Assembly (NCBI RefSeq): GCF_000283155.1
Contig: NW_004454181.1
Span: 27,739,204 to 27,803,203 of the forward strand
DNA from: Ceratotherium simum simum
Lineage: Eukaryota > Chordata > Mammalia > Perissodactyla > Rhinocerotidae
Length of the DNA stretch: 64,000 nt
Direction of reading: 5' to 3'
Shown here: piece by piece, positions 11,801 through 26,800 of the stretch
Numbering within the stretch: the first letter of the stretch is position 1
How the letters are laid out: each line of letters starts with the position of its first letter
The notes under the pieces: model-generated
Database searches by the model: none
Seen by the model: the letters and a program-made list of their open reading frames with translations, nothing else
What the model was told of the DNA's origin: nothing
Program-made: the position numbers and the translations under genes

Positions 11801-14800
11801 GACAAGAGGCTGACTAGGGCAGAGGAGGGCTGAGGAAATGAGCAGGGCCTTGCCATCACTTCTCAGGAGAGAAGCTATAGGGACAACCCCTCTGCTCCAC
11901 ACAGCGGGAGCAGCAGAGGGTCCTGGGATGGGCCCCAGCCAGCCCACGCCTGTGCACCCTCCCCCAGCAGCACTTACTTCCAAAGCTTGTGAATCCTCTT
12001 TGACGTGGGTCCTGGGCAGCCATTCCCACCCCAGCCAAGGTCATTCAGCCCTTTCATCGGCCCTCTTATCCATGCAATCCACCTCCACCCCACACTCGCC
12101 CCGAGCCTGGTGCTGCCCCTCAGAGCCGACCTGGAAAATCTCACGCAGTCCTGAGGCACTTGGGACTTTGGGGCCTTTTATGGACAAACTACCTTTGTCA
12201 GGGTTGGTGTCTTTCTGTGGCCACTCGGGGCACATGGCCTGTCCTCCACAGCCACACACAGATGTGTACATGCTCAGAGACTCACCTGGACCCCAGCCCA
12301 GCCCCCTTCAAAATCGAAGACTTTTGTCTAAATTGTCAGGTCTTAAGCAGCCAGAGCCACTATTTATACTTGTACTGCCCCTTCCATCAGCTCAGCAAGT
12401 TCAGATCCCGGGACAGGGCTGCTTCCGCCATCTCCATGCTCATCCAGTCTGTGCTCCCCTGTTATCCAACTAGACCCGTAGGCACGTGCGGGTGATACGG
12501 GGTGGCAGCTGGGCCCCTGCAGCCCCAATAGAAGGGATGTGCTTGGTCAACTGAGACTCAGTAAGTGCTTTTGTGAGAACGAACTGGAGGTCTCAGTGAT
12601 GGATGAATGAATGGTGGTTCTTGTACAGAGTGCAGGCAGGAATCATGAATGAAGCCGGTTACAGCGCAGATTTGTGGGCCACACTCTCCATATTTCTAAT
12701 TAAGGAAGTCTAGGGCAAGGGAAGGGCCAGGGCCTCTGTTTTTTTAATAAGTCTTTCAGGTGCAGGCGGTCCATAGACCATTCTTTAATGAATGAATAAA
12801 TAAATGAATGAATGAAGGCACTCTCATTGACGTCCTCCTCCTTTCTCATCCACACTCCCTCTCCAGGCCTCCATCTACTCTCAGGACCCTATGACTGAGA
12901 ATAGCTTAGAGCAGTGGTTCCCAAGCTGGGCTGGGCATTGGAATCATCTGGAGAAACTGTTGCAAATACAAATTTTTGATATAGTAAGTCTGGGATGGGG
13001 CCCAGGAATCCGTATGCATCCCAGGTGACTCTAATGAATGTCAATGTTTGAGTATCAATGCCAGGAGTGCGACTCTCCCAGGGGTACGTGCATTTGACCA
13101 GGGTTGCTCTGACCATGGGATTTAGGACACCAGACAGCAGGGAAGGGGGGCTGGGGAGGAGGTGGGAAAGCATTTAGAGGACACGAGGTCTTCCTTGCTC
13201 TTTTGAAATGACACCAAACTCCTTCCCAATGTCACCTTGAGTGATTGGAGGGCAGCCAAGAAGAAGGACCAAGTTGCAGCCTTGTGCGTGTCCCTCCTGG
13301 TGGCCCGTGCAGAGCCATCTGCACAGACTGTTAACTGCCCCCTCCCCTTGCCTGGCCAAGCCCTCTCTGCCCCCGACCGTACCATGCCGTTTGTAGATCG
13401 GGGGTTTCCGGTAGATGTTACTTTCTCCAGCTGCCAGACAGACCAGGGAGGGACAGTGGGGAGGAGAGAGAGAGAGAGACCAGAGAAAACGAGACAGCAG
13501 TCGGTCACTTGATCTCAGAAGAGAAGACAGTCAGCAACGTTTCCCAAGGGTCCCCCTCTTTCCCCCGGTGGACTTCCTCTTCCAAAACTGAACTTCCAAC
13601 CTCATCCCATCAGGTTCCAAGAAAGGTGAGGGGAGAGGAATGGATTCAAATGTCGCTGAGGAAGGGACCTGGGGCTTGAATGGCGGGCGTGCAGGCACAA
13701 GGCGGGCGCGTGCTCAGCAGGATCCCATGCGGGAAGGTGTCCCCTGCCTCCACCCAGCGGCCACGCCTCATTCCACGTGCAAGTCCCCAGAATGCTGTGG
13801 CCACAGTTCAGCATTATTGCCCTCCCCTTCCCTCAAAAACAGACAGGATGGGACCTTTCTGGGTGGGTGAGAAAGGTACAGATGCAACAGCAGCAGGAGC
13901 TCCGGGGACGCGTGAGTGAAGGTTGACACCCTGAGCTCAGAGCGGGGAGACTGGGTTCTGGGCCTGGCCCTGCTGGAACTCAGGGGGAGACCTTGTCCAA
14001 TCCCCACCTACAAGGCCACCTAGTCCCTGCCTTCCTCTCATCTCCTATCACTCTCCCTCATGCTCACCTCCTCCAGCCATGCTGGCCTGCCTGGCTAGTT
14101 TAGTGTTTCAGGGCCTTTGCACTTGCTGTTCTCTCTGCCCAGGATGTTTTTCCCTGGGATCTTCCCATGGTGGGCTCCTTCTCATCTTTTGGCTTCAGTG
14201 TCACCTCCTCCAAGAAGCCCTTCCTGACCACTCCACCTAGCCCAGCCTCCCCCACCCCAGTCACTCTACCATGAGACTCTGTTTTATTATGTTTAAAGCC
14301 CCTATCATTACCTGAATTATCCCTTTACTTATTTGTGTACTCATTTATTCTCTCTCTCCTCACATTAAAACATAAACACCATGAAGGCAGGATTTGGGCT
14401 GGTCTGAGCACATCTGCAACCTCGGGGCCCAGAACAGTGCCTGGCTGTACAGAGGGAACAACAGAGGCTCAGGGAAGCAAAATAACTGGCCCGAGGTCAC
14501 GAGCTTATAAGCGGTGGAATCGAGATTCAATCCCGAGAGTTTTGATGAAAAGCCCGTGGCCCTCAGCATGGTTACTGCCGCGTCCCATCATGGCCCTCAG
14601 ACATTTGAGGCACTTTCCTGGGCTGCTTCCTGGTGGTCATGATCAGCACTGGGTCTGTAAATGGGTGGACTATAGCCCACGGGCGTGTCGGGACTGGAGG
14701 GTAGGTTAGTGTGGGTGACTGGTTAGGGAGGGTCCCCAGGAACTGGCTTCTCCTTGATGCCGGTGCAGGGTGCCCGGTGACCCCACGGAGCATGCACCCA

Positions 14801-17800
14801 CGCTGGGAATTCCAGGCTGGCAGCCTACCTGGGATGTGAAAGTGCTTGGGAGCCTGGTAAGAGGTCGGAGTGGAGGACCTCACATCTAACTGGCTATGGT
14901 ATGGAGAGCTCCGGCCACTCTCGGGCCCTGGAGCACGCAGGCAGTGGTCCCCAGAGAGAACAGAGGCACAGAGAAAACAGGCATTAACGCGGTGGCGGTC
15001 AAGGCAGCAGTGAGGTGATGACAGCAGGGATGGTGGGGAGGGGCTGTGCTCGCATGCGCCGCATCTGCAGAAACAGGCTTGACCCTGTTTTCTTGCTCCA
15101 CCCCAAAGTCAGATGTTGTGGGTTGTAAGAATCAACTCCACCAAGCCTCAGAAAGGCGTCTTGCCCTTCTTAGCTCCCCGCCCCTTCCCACTGGGGCCCC
15201 TCCCTTAATTGCTCTGCCTGCTTCACCCCAACCTCAGCTCAGCTGTGGACAACCCGACTGGACTGGGTCGGGCTGGGCCCTCGGGTGAAGGCCAGGCCAC
15301 AGCCCCGTTCCTGGTCCTCTGGATGGGGCAGGCCAAAGGATGCGGACAGAGGGGTCTTCCAGCCAGGGCCACAGGGCTGCCTGCCACTCCCCTCTCCTGT
15401 GCTCACCACCCACCTTCCTGATGCTTCTCAGGACCACATACCCTCCTCTTCCCCTGCCAGGGGCATCTTCAGGGACTCAGTGAGGCACAGCCGGTCACCT
15501 GAGTGGCCATAGGCCTCCACAGGGCCATACTGTGACGGAGATCCCGGGGAAGCCCTGTGCTGCCTCTGCAGCCAGGGACATCAAGCCACTGCCTTGTCCC
15601 CTGGTTTTTCCTGTCCCTTTGGGGGCTTCCCCTTTCCTTACCAGAGCGGTAGTAGTGGTGAGGCGAGCGGGAGAAGGTGGGGGACATGCCCTGCCGGCTG
15701 TAGGTGGGGGAGTCGATGTATCCCGGGCTGGAGGCCCGTCTCTGCCGGAGGTCCAGGTTTTCGTAGATGTCCTGGGGGAGGAAGCGGGGCTGTGAACAAG
15801 GCCAGCAACTGGGCGGGCCTGTGGCCCAAGGGTCTAGCAGGCATGAGGGGGAGTGACAGGGGATCCAGGATTCTAGGGGCTGAGGCATGGTGCTGCCCTT
15901 CTGAATACAGAGACCCTTCCTGGGTTACAGGCACAGCCTGAGGAAGGCTTCAGAGAATTTTCAGGGACTTAGCCATCACTCACAGGCCCTTGAATGGAAC
16001 CAGTGGATCAGGTCCCTGGAATCCTGGCCAAGGATCACAGAGGCATTAGGGAGGCCATTTCTGGGTAGAAAGGTACACCAGCTTCTCCCCCAACCATTTC
16101 TAGCCTTTATGCCACCGCCACGTCCTCCAGGTCATGCTCCTAAGTTTCCCCGTCTCTCCCTGGTTGGGCAAGGGCTTGGCCCCTTGGTGGGTGAGGGAGG
16201 GTAAAATCAGGGGTCTGTTTGGTCAACATAAAGGGCCGCAATTATATAAAAGGTCTCCCCAAACCAGCTTCATTACCTGGGAGTAAGGAGATAATGTTCC
16301 CAGCGACTTAAAGGTGAAGAGTTTGAAGACAGTCGTGGAAGGAGCAGAAGGAGAGAGAGGAGGGCGAGAGGGAGGGGTGGAGAGTGGTTAAATGATTCAG
16401 AAAGAGAGCCCTGCAGGTGCCCCTTGGCCTCCCTCTCCAGGTAACAGCTTCGCTCAGAGTTCCAGAATATCAGCAGTGCTGATAGGCAGCTGGAAACCTG
16501 AGATTATGTCCTCCTTTTACAGATGGGAAAACCAGGACCCAGAGAGGGAACAGGATGGCTCGGGGCCTCTCCGGGAGGAGGTGGTGGGGTCCTCACTTGG
16601 ACCCAGGCTTCTCCACCGCAAGCTCAGGGCTTTCACGACCTTTCCCTGTCCCTCTCCCTGTTGATGACCTCTGCGGTTCATGAGGACAGTGCCCAGAACA
16701 GGGGACCAAAGGTAGGGCCAACCAAGGGCCAGGCCGCTGCCATCCCCGAGGGAGTTGGGCCGGTGGGTGGTGCAGCGGAGATGGAACGTGCCGTCTACAG
16801 AGGGCAGTGGCTGCTCGGCCCCAGCAGGTCAAGGCCAGGCTGGAACGGCCCAACGTTAACACAGCTTCTTGAGTGTCCAAGACAAGTCAGAAATGCAGAT
16901 TCTTATGTGAAATCTCCCAATGTTTAAATGTTGACAACTCATTTACATTTTTACAAGATACTCTGTGAGTGAAACAAAACACATCTGGGGGCTGGCTGTG
17001 GTCTGTGGGCCTCTAATGGACCCTGCTGGTCCATTTCAGAGGCCAGAACCCAGAGAATCTCAACATTGGGCTCTCAAAGAAAATGGAACCCCATTAGAGA
17101 GGAGGGGGACAGTGATGGGGCAGGGACAAGAACCTGGGTCCCTGCCCCCCAGGCCAGGGCTCCTTTTGCTCCAAATGATCTCAGTTCAAGGGGCCTGGGA
17201 TGGAGTGAGAAATCTTCTGGGATACAGACTGCCAGGACCTCCAGTGTAGTGGCCACCCTGCCCTCACTGGAGAACACTTTCTTTTGTGCAGCAACCTCTT
17301 ACTGATTTCAAATGGCATCTGATGCTGCAATTTTATAAAAGTATCTCTTGCTCTGAGCAGAGGAGCTTAAGGCCAGGTGCAGAAACCAGAGACCCTACCT
17401 AACCAGGGATTATAAACCACATGGTCATCGAGCCCGGCAGGGGAGGAGGGCCGTGGGCTATGTACAAAATTTCTCCACTTGCAGAAAAACAGCAGCTCCA
17501 GGGATAAGTGGTCACAGGTTCTTGGCTTCGATGTTGGGGTCCTCATGGAGTGGTGGGGACTGGGAGAAGTGGAGAGCCCATGTCCTGCCTGTAGGAGGCC
17601 CTGCTCCCCATCTCCAGATGGTGGAAATACCGGTATAGGGTCGCCAGCTCTGATTTTTCAAGAAAAGTCAGATTTTCAGAGGGAGTCTCTTGATCTTTAA
17701 AAGTTGACTATAAATTCCAGTTTAAAAGAGTGTTGAGGCCAACACTGTGGAGGCTAAAGTGTCTGAGATGGAGAGGGCTGGAGACCCCACGGGCCCCCCT

Positions 17801-20800
17801 CTCCTCCAGCAGCCCCAGAGAGAGGCGAGATGCCATACCTCTCCGTAGCCACATCTCTCCAGCAGCTCGTCGGACGTGTATCTGGAATGAGGCTCGTAGG
17901 AAATGAGGTCGGGGCGTTGTACCTCGTAGATGGATTTGACCTTGGGGAGAGCTGCCAGGTCTTTGTAATTAAGGATCTCATTATCCACTTTAGCCTGGGG
18001 AAGAGGGCAATGGACAGGAAAGAAGCAGAAAGATAAGAGGGAAGGAGAGAGGAAACAAAAAGCAGGCAAAGGGGGAACGAGTTTCTCCAGTTTCCACTAA
18101 AAACAAACTCTCAGGACAGAAGACTCACAAGTGTTAGAATAAGACAGGTCTTAGAGGCCATCCGTTCCAACAGGGCTAACGTTGACTGAGCACCTATCAG
18201 GTGTGAGGCCCTGTGCTTACAGGAACTATCCCCTGTAAATGTCATGAGGCCTCTGTGAAGTGTCAGTGTTATTCCTAGTTTTCAGACGAGGAAAATGAGG
18301 CTCAAAAGGTTCTGCAACTTGCATCACTTAGCTAGCAGGTTTGAATCCAGTCTGTACTACACAGCCTGGGTGCTGACTGCCTTCCAACCCCACAGAATGA
18401 GGACACCCCATTCACAGCATCATTGAAGAAGATGATGAACATGGGAAAGACAGAATTAATCGTGATAGTAAAACACTAGCTAACATCTGGTGGGCACTTA
18501 GTATGAGCCAGACTCCGTCCTAAGTCCCTTATATGGATTAACTCCATTAACCTATACAACTCACGACTCTAACAGTAGGTACTAATATTATCCTCATTTT
18601 TGAATAAGGAAACAGGCACAGAGAAATCAATTAAATCACTCAAAGTCACACAGCTAATAAGTAGCAAAACTAGAATTCAAACCCAGCCAGTCTAACCTGG
18701 GAGCCTGCCCTCACCAGTGGCCTCTCCTGGCATCCCAAGACGGGGAGTTCACTGTCTGACATTGTCAGAGGGCTGAACGCAGAAAGCTGCTCCTTATATC
18801 AAACTGAAACAAGCCTCTTACTACTACCTGACTTTGCCTGAGTTCAGCCCTCTAGAACTGCAAGGATGAGAAGACAGCTTCCCCTTGCACGGGACAGCCC
18901 ACGTCTCGTGGCTCCTGAAGCCATGTCCTCTCCGTGTCTGCATCCTCCAGCTGATCCCTCTGTTTCTGTTCACCTGGTGTCTGCTATGGTCAGCCAGGAT
19001 CTGCAGCCCCTGTAACTACTGTGGCTTACAAGGTCCTGAGGTGAGGTAAATTAAGAGAGAGGCCACTGGATAGAGAATCCAGGGAGACTGTATTTTCCTC
19101 CTAATATTGTCCCAGTGCCTCAGGGGCCAGGTAAGTCTCAGGGCCAAGACTACTGTAGAGAGAGCAACTTTCATAAAGACCTCATAAGTGTTGATATTTG
19201 AAACACTTCCCAAGGTCTTTCCACTCTTCCATCCCTGTCCCATCCCACTGCTGTTTGGGCACCGTGCTGTTCATTCTCCATTGCCCCTCGACCCACTGTC
19301 CACTCTTCTTTGCCCTGATCTGGGCTCTGAGGCCCCATGGACTGTGTCACAGGCTCCCTGGCTTACAGATGGGTTTGGCCAATGGGGGCACCTGCAGACT
19401 GGGGGTGAGTGAAGAGAGAGGCTGTGTACTTGTGCCCCCTGCACCTGCCCTGCCCGGCCGTCGTGGGCACGGCACCCATCCATCTGGGGCTGCTCTTTCA
19501 CAGCTCCAGCTCTTGCCAGCTGTTCCCTTTAGGCCTAGGGTGGTGACAACTTCCTGCTGTTGTAGTCCCTGGATGCCACATTATGTCTTGTGGGCCCCCT
19601 AACCCTGCCCACACCTCTATAAATGGTCCCTTCCCCAAACCCTCCTCAGTTAAACCCTTTGAGGTGTGCCATCTCATTTCTGCCAGAGCCTGTCCAGGTC
19701 AGATGCCCACATCTGTATCAATTTTGGGGTGTGTGGGTAAAGCAGACCTTATTAGGACAGTCCACCTGCTGAAGTCACTGCTGACTTTTGTCCTGGGTTG
19801 TTAGATCTTGACCTTGAGAGCTCTTGGGATCTTTAGAACTTGTCTCGACCCATCAGTATTCATCTTGGCACTTGATTCTAAACCTCAAAAATACTAAATT
19901 TATATTTCTTCCCATAGCTGCCTTGTTTACAGGGTTATAAACAAACCTTAGGTCTGGAGGCGCAGTGATTGAACAGAGGCATCCTACCATAATCAGCCAG
20001 GAAGGAAGGAAGAGAACATGTGGGGCTGGTCGAAGTCAAGATGATTCAGTAGGGGATGGAGCCAAGTTTGAAAGAACCTGCCCCTTCCAGGTTCACTGAT
20101 AATTCTATTTTCATACCAAACCTCAGTATTTATGAAAATTAAACCAATACTGTATGTTTCTGTCTGTTATTGCGTGTCCCAAAAGTGGTTGGGTGGATTC
20201 TTTCCTGAATTTGGAAGCCACATTTGGAATGGTGTGACTTAAAATATGGCTCACGTGACAGGTGCAGTCATACGCCAGAGCAGCCGGAGGTGGGGCGCCA
20301 CTGAGGGGAGAGCAGGGCGGAAGAGAAGAGGAGACACAAGCCTATGCTGGGTTGCGAGGGGTAACTGATCTCAGGGGATAAGCCCCAGCTGGAGGGAACG
20401 ATGGCAGGTGTCCCCGACTGCTCTTGTTCATCTGTATTCGAGCTGCTCCTTCATTTTTCTCCAGCACTCCAGGGTGAACATCAGGGCCTCACTTATTTCA
20501 CAAAGGTTAGCGAGGCTCCTCAGTAGCAGGGGAGACCAGCTAGGCATTAAAGGCATACAGGGCAGCTGTATATATCCTGAGCTTGCATATCCTGGTAACT
20601 CCCTTCTGGAGACATGCTCACGGTTGTCAATAACCTTCTCACGGTGTAGGCCTTGAAACTAAGCTCATTAATCCTGCTGTGGTCTGGCTCTGTTCGTAGC
20701 ATCAGGGGGACTATCTATCTTGTTCTGGAATGGAATCTTCAATGAGTACAGCCTGTGATCAAAGTTGCTTGTCTTTTGTGGGAGCCACATGGCAGTATTG

Positions 20801-23800
20801 ACCCATATTGAAGTTGCAGTCAACAGTAACTCTTATGTCTTTTTTTCATTTGAACAGAGGAAGAAAGGAAAGGAAACTGTTCCATCAATGGGCATTACCC
20901 AGGGATTAAGGAGGAAACTGGATGCGGATTTGGAGTAAAATAATTATCTAGCAATGGTGGTCAGGGCCACCCAGGGCTGGCTGGTTTGGAGACTACATCT
21001 AGAGCTTTTTATTAGGAATGGATTTCCTGCTCTAGACCATTTCCCCCACATTTCTGGTCTTCTTGGCTCCTTTGACTTGAGGAAGGCTGGAACAGTCCAG
21101 AGTCAGTCAGATTGAGGTTTGCTTACTGTCAGTTCCTCCTCTGCTCATCTCAGTCCTCCCTGGCTCTGCCTCCCCCACCTTCTTCAGCTTACTTCTGTTT
21201 ATGTCTCAGGTTTGAGCTTAAATGTTTCTTCCTCAGGATTCTTCTCCCAACTGGTCCTAGACTGTCAAGTCCCTCTGTTCATCCGTAGCATCATCAGAGC
21301 ACCCTGCACTTTTTCTTCTTAGCACTTATCAGAACTGCAGCTGATTTTCCATGGAGTTATGTATTCAATGTTAGGAGGACAAGCAGCAGGTCGGTGCAGT
21401 TTACCTCCTGTTCCCCAGCACAGAGCCCAGCACTTAGCACAGAGTAGACACACAGCATGCATTTGTTGAATGAATGAATGAATGAATCACATATCCAAGG
21501 GACCTCTGAGGTCATCTAACTTAACTCTTGTCCCTTCTGCCACATCCCTGCAAATGATGAGTGTCTCTGTGTTTGAATGCCCTGGGGATGGGAGCTCAGA
21601 CACATGCACATGGTCTACTCCATCCCTGGACTTCTCACCTGATTAGGAAGCTCTTCTTTATGCTTGCAAATCCTTTATGGCCATGTTTCCACAGTCATAT
21701 GGCTTCCTCCTCATTTCTGCCTCTTTATCACACACCACTATCTCCACAGCGACGTCCTACCCAATACCCACTCTGAATACCACTCTGATCCCAAATTTTT
21801 ATCCTGCCCTTGTCTCAGTTAAATAATGGGGAAGGAGGCACACTGCATGGTTTCAGAGCTTGTCAAGGACTCTTGCTGTCACTGCACTTTTCTTCTCCTG
21901 CTCCCATTGAATGATATTATCCCTGTGACTCTGTTTACTAGGCTGTGTGCTCCATAAGGGCAGGGTCCACGTCCTCCCTGTACCCTACTGCATCCTCAGG
22001 ACCTAGCACAGACCTAGCACATGACAGGCACACACCAGACACCATTTGGATGAAAACTTGACAGATCTCTTTGACTGTCCTTAGAAACTCTTTAGATACC
22101 AGGCTAGGGGATAAGAAAGGCCTTTTGGTGACTAAAAGTAATACATACGCAGATGACTCGGTTGGGTGACCCAATGCTGGATCCAGGGGGTGAGATGGAA
22201 GTTTCGGACGTCCGCCTATGCTGTGGGAGAGATGGAGACGGAGGGGTGAGAAGCTGCACTCCAACTTCGTGGGGAGGAGGAGATGGGAGTATAAGAACCA
22301 GCTCTTCAGGGAACATTAGCAATACTGTTAAAAGCACTCTCTGGTTATTTCTGTACTTTCTCTTTATTTTCTGCCTTTTTAATTAATATCTAGTGTGAAT
22401 GAAATCCAAAATGCACAGGACTTTGGGTTGTTGGATAGAACATGGATTTGTGTTTTACATATTTGTAATTGGCCTTTTAGATACGAAGTTACTCATAAAA
22501 CTCTTCATTTTGGGTTATCTCAGTTAATGATGTATTTACTTTAAATGAATAAAATTGGTTAATACTCATTCCTTAGCAGTTTGTTTACAAAAAATGTAAA
22601 AGTAGGTTAAACTTCATGTAATTGCATTCTTTAGAGTGTATCCATTGCAAATTGACTTCAACCTAAGTGACAAACTTAAAAAATCTTTTTCTGAACAATG
22701 GCAATGATGGAAATGGCTCCCTCAGCAGACACTACGTCAATCTTCGAGCATCTAAGAGAGTGGCAGGATGTCGTGGTTAAAAAGTAAACAGATTGGGAAC
22801 CAAGGACCACTAGTGAACTACGATTTTAGGGATCTTGGCTTCCTGATCTGTAAAATGAAGGGACTGGTCTTAAAGACTGCTAAATTCCCTTCCAGACCTC
22901 TCATCCTATAATTTAAGGCATTCTAAGTGGGGCTGTATAGCAGTATTTTCCAAACTGTGGATCGTGATCTAGTGTGGCTCTGGGAAGATGAATTTAGGTG
23001 GAACGTTTGATAATACTGAGCGGGAGAATGAGAGAGTAAAATGTAAAATTCTATTTCAATCCTCTTGGTTAGATCAAGGAGGAAGTCTTAATTTGGTGCT
23101 AATACATTTCAGCAACTTTCTCACCATTTGCTAATTTCCCTTTTTTTAACAGAGTGCAGGCAACATGATCTAGCTAGAATTTCTAAGATTTATTCTTAAG
23201 AATTATTCTATTTTCATTGAATATATTTTATGGTTACTTTCTATTTATAGCAAGTAATACTGATTTTCCACTTGGTGATATAAAGTTTTATTTTAAAATT
23301 AGTTTAGTTAAGTAAAAAGTCATGAGTTCATTTAAAGAAAAATAGTAAGTATGTAACGATACAGGTGGCACACAGAAATAGCCAAAACAATCAGGGTTGT
23401 AGAAGGATAACTGAAACTTGAGAAATGCCACCAAAAAGGAGAAAATTGAGGAAGAAAAGGACAATAGGTCTCCTTACACCTTAAATAGGAGAGGCCTTGG
23501 AAGAAACAGAAAAAAACTCACAGCTCAAAAAAATTATACATTAATAAACCAGCTCTTTGGCAAAACTTCCATTAGGTGGATGAGATGGCAAAGGAGACAA
23601 CGTTTAACCAGCTGGTCAGAAATGGCACAGGTGTGTTTTTAGTTGAGACTCTGGCAGGTAACTTTTAATACAGTCCTAAGGGGCCAAGTTGATATCCCGG
23701 GCCAGAGTATAGAGGCACTTTGGAAATCAGCGAGTGGCCCCCAGCGCACACCCCAGGTCTCCCCTCCACAGCATCAAGGACCTAGGAGCTGTGCCCCTCC

Positions 23801-26800
23801 CTGCCATCCTTGGATTGAGAACCCAGCTTCACAGGGCTTCCTGGTACTTGTCAGAGTATAGTAATTCAGAGGGACGAAGGACCGCAGCTGGTCCAGTGCT
23901 TCCGCCCGCTTCATGACCGTGGGCAAATCACCACCCTCTTTAGACCTTGGTTTTCTCACAAGCAAAGAGAAGATAAAATTCCTTGCCCTATCTGCCCCGT
24001 GGGGTTAAAGAAATCAAATCAGACAGTGGCTGTGAAGTTGCTTTGCAAACTGTCAATTCCTGTGACAATGTTAACTATTATTATTAATAAACAACCTTAG
24101 GCTGGGGAAAAACCATGGCATGAACACCTCAGAGAGGCCGCCATCTGGGTAAGCAATGGTGAGAGCATAGCCTCACCCCAGAAACACTAAAAACTCACAT
24201 GAATATAGTGCTTTACAGTTTTCAAAGTGCTCTCACATCCAATGTCTTTATCCCCTCAAAAGCCCCAGGAGGCAAGTGTTCCCTTCAAGGAAATTGAAGG
24301 ATACAGGCTCACATTTGGAAGTGCGCACACTAAGGAATGACTCTCCACTAAAGCACAGTGCCCCTGATCTGTGGCAAAAAGTAGCTGGTCTGGTACCGCT
24401 ACCAGCTTGCTTACCTTTAACTTCTTCTCTGCCCGGGCTGCCTGTTTGCAGATGGGGTGCCAAACCTCAGAACCTAAGGGGCCAGGAAAATAGCAAAGGC
24501 TCAGACCTTTCACACCTACCAGCTTTCGGAGTCTCTCCCTATCCTCCACCTCCACTTACTCCCTCTGCAGCATACGTGCCGACACAGCAGCCAGGAGGAC
24601 CCACTGGTTTTCCCGGCTCTCTGCTGCTACATCAATTCAACTACCCAAGCACTCTTTCTGCCTGTCCAAATCCTACCCATTCCTGAAGGTCCAGGTCTCA
24701 CACGGCATCATCTTGCAAACTTTCTTACCTGCCAGCTGGGAGTGACTTCTCTCTCCTCTGCGATCCATAGTTTTTTGCATCTCTCTCAACACATATGATC
24801 GTAAATCACAGTAGCTTGTGGATTTATCATCACGACTAAAGTAGGAGTTCCTCTGGGCAGGGGTTGAGTTTTATTCATTCCTGGATCTCCCACAGCATCC
24901 AGTATGGGCCCTTGCTCTCAGCAGAGGCCTCGTACATGTTTGTGGGGTGAATAGATGAGTGGACGATTGGCAGTGAGTGACACATGGCAGGTGGTCAATA
25001 AATATTTGTTGAATGAATGAATGGCAGTGGAGGTGAAATAAAGTGACAGACCATGCTGACCTCCAGCCTTCTTTCTCTTCAAAGACTCATGACAGTCTAC
25101 CAGAGCTATCACATTTAAGGGGAGGCAGTGTCATGGTGTATATTCTGCTTGAGAGCACTGTCTTGACCTGCTAATTCCTAAGAGACTCCAGACTCTTCAA
25201 ATTTAGGATATTGCAAATGCCCACATTTACTGTGGCAGGGGGGTGGGGGTGGGGGTCCAGTTGGCTGGCCCCAAACCCGAGAGGCCAATTTGGAAAGGCA
25301 TGAGCATGAGCAACAGGTGGCTGGTCACATGTTGAGAAGAAGCCCCAAATATTACACATTCCCCAAAGAAGGGACAGGTGTCCTGGATTAGAAGGAAAAA
25401 TAGGAACATATTATCCCTCTGGTGCCATTTCTCTTGTAACCAGCCCTAAAAGGAAAGGAGCCAGCAAATGGCTAGATTCCTGAGCACCCCAGATGGCATT
25501 TGTTTGTCTGACTTTGTTTTTGGGATATATTTTCCATTATGGTTTGTTGCCTGGAACCCCTAGGACTGGAATACTGGCTAAGCGACAGGGGGAGTGGTAT
25601 AAGGTTGAACAATTAGAGCAAAAGCATGGTGGGGAGAGGGTGGGTCCGAAGTAAGGAGCGCTGGGTTCTTCTCCCTGCTTGGCCCCTAACATATCCTCTG
25701 TATGGGTCCCAGTTTCTTCATCTGAATAACAACGAGGTGTGATTTGGATGGTCTTGGAGATTATTCTTGTCTCCAAAATTCTAATTCTTGGCCAGTTTTG
25801 TCATTTGTGAGATAGGGATCTTTGAATCTTGTTTGCTGACATTCTTGGGTGTTCCTAATAATTCAACACGAGTGTAATTCCTTCTAATGTAAAGTGCAGT
25901 GGCTCTCAGAGCCCAGTAGAGGGACTCCAGGTCTGCGGCTTGATCCCAGCAATGTAGGGTGTGTCCACCATCAAGTGGTGGGTGGGGATCCTTGCTTTGG
26001 GGAGTTATTAGAGAGGGCATTTCCGGCTCCTCTCTGAGTTGCTGACTGAATCGACCAGGAGTTGTTTACCACTGCGGCTCTGGCAGGAAGCACATGTTAC
26101 AGGTCACTGGAGGAAATGGACGAGGTGGACACAGATGTCTAAGAAGGTCATGAGACTAAGTTCAAGAGGCATAAGAAAGGTAAAGGGTCAGGCAGAAGTT
26201 CTCATGGAAGGAAATGATGTGTAAAGCGAAGGGTCAGATGAGATGGTCTCTCCAAGCCATTGACAGATCTGTTCTGAAATAAAGCTGAGCTACAAATAGC
26301 TTCAGCACTCTGCATACAGGAAAGCAGGTTTATATAAGTGAGGGGGGAGAATCAAATATGAGAAAGAAAATATAATTAGAAATGAAAAAAATTCAGAAGT
26401 TTGGGAGTTGGCAGTATATCATTTAAATTAAAGAAGAAAGGAATTCATTGGTAGTTAGCAATAAACTTAGGTAAATGAAGGTAAGAAAAGGTGATTTGTT
26501 CATGAAGACCCCTATGAAATATGGTCTGCTGAGCTTCTGCCATCAGTCAGTAACTCAACACGGTGACATTGACAGAAAGGCAACATCCAGAGTGAAGAAG
26601 GTTATTCTCTTCTGTGGGCTTTATCCTCAGAGCCTAGAACAGTACCTGGCTCACATGTGTTTAATAAAGAAATGAATGATTGACTGATTGGATCCCACCT
26701 TTGTATTTGAAAAAAAAGGACTCAGGCTGATATGCACCTGGAGGATGATGGTAACCAGGATGGAGAGGAGACCCCAAACTAGGCCATAAGGCAGGGTCTT

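Larger units (their letters stand above)
11026..13382 (-). other. ABLIM3 intron with MIRs and a MER5-like element
   Basis: A reverse MIR at about 11160-11290, a forward MIR at about 11540-11700, a TGAA/AATG run at 12786-12816 and a MER5-like element at about 12910-13110. A 211-codon plus-strand frame at 11838-12473 has no recognisable domain and is considered chance. Confidence 0.65.

Noticed and set aside
11838..12473. A 211-codon plus-strand frame
   Set aside because: No recognisable domain, no splice or promoter context; Pro/Ser/Leu-rich as expected for chance frames in GC-rich intron.
25235..25255. G-rich run as a G-quadruplex
   Set aside because: Only three G-runs (6, 5 and 5) are present, so a standard four-run quadruplex is not supported.
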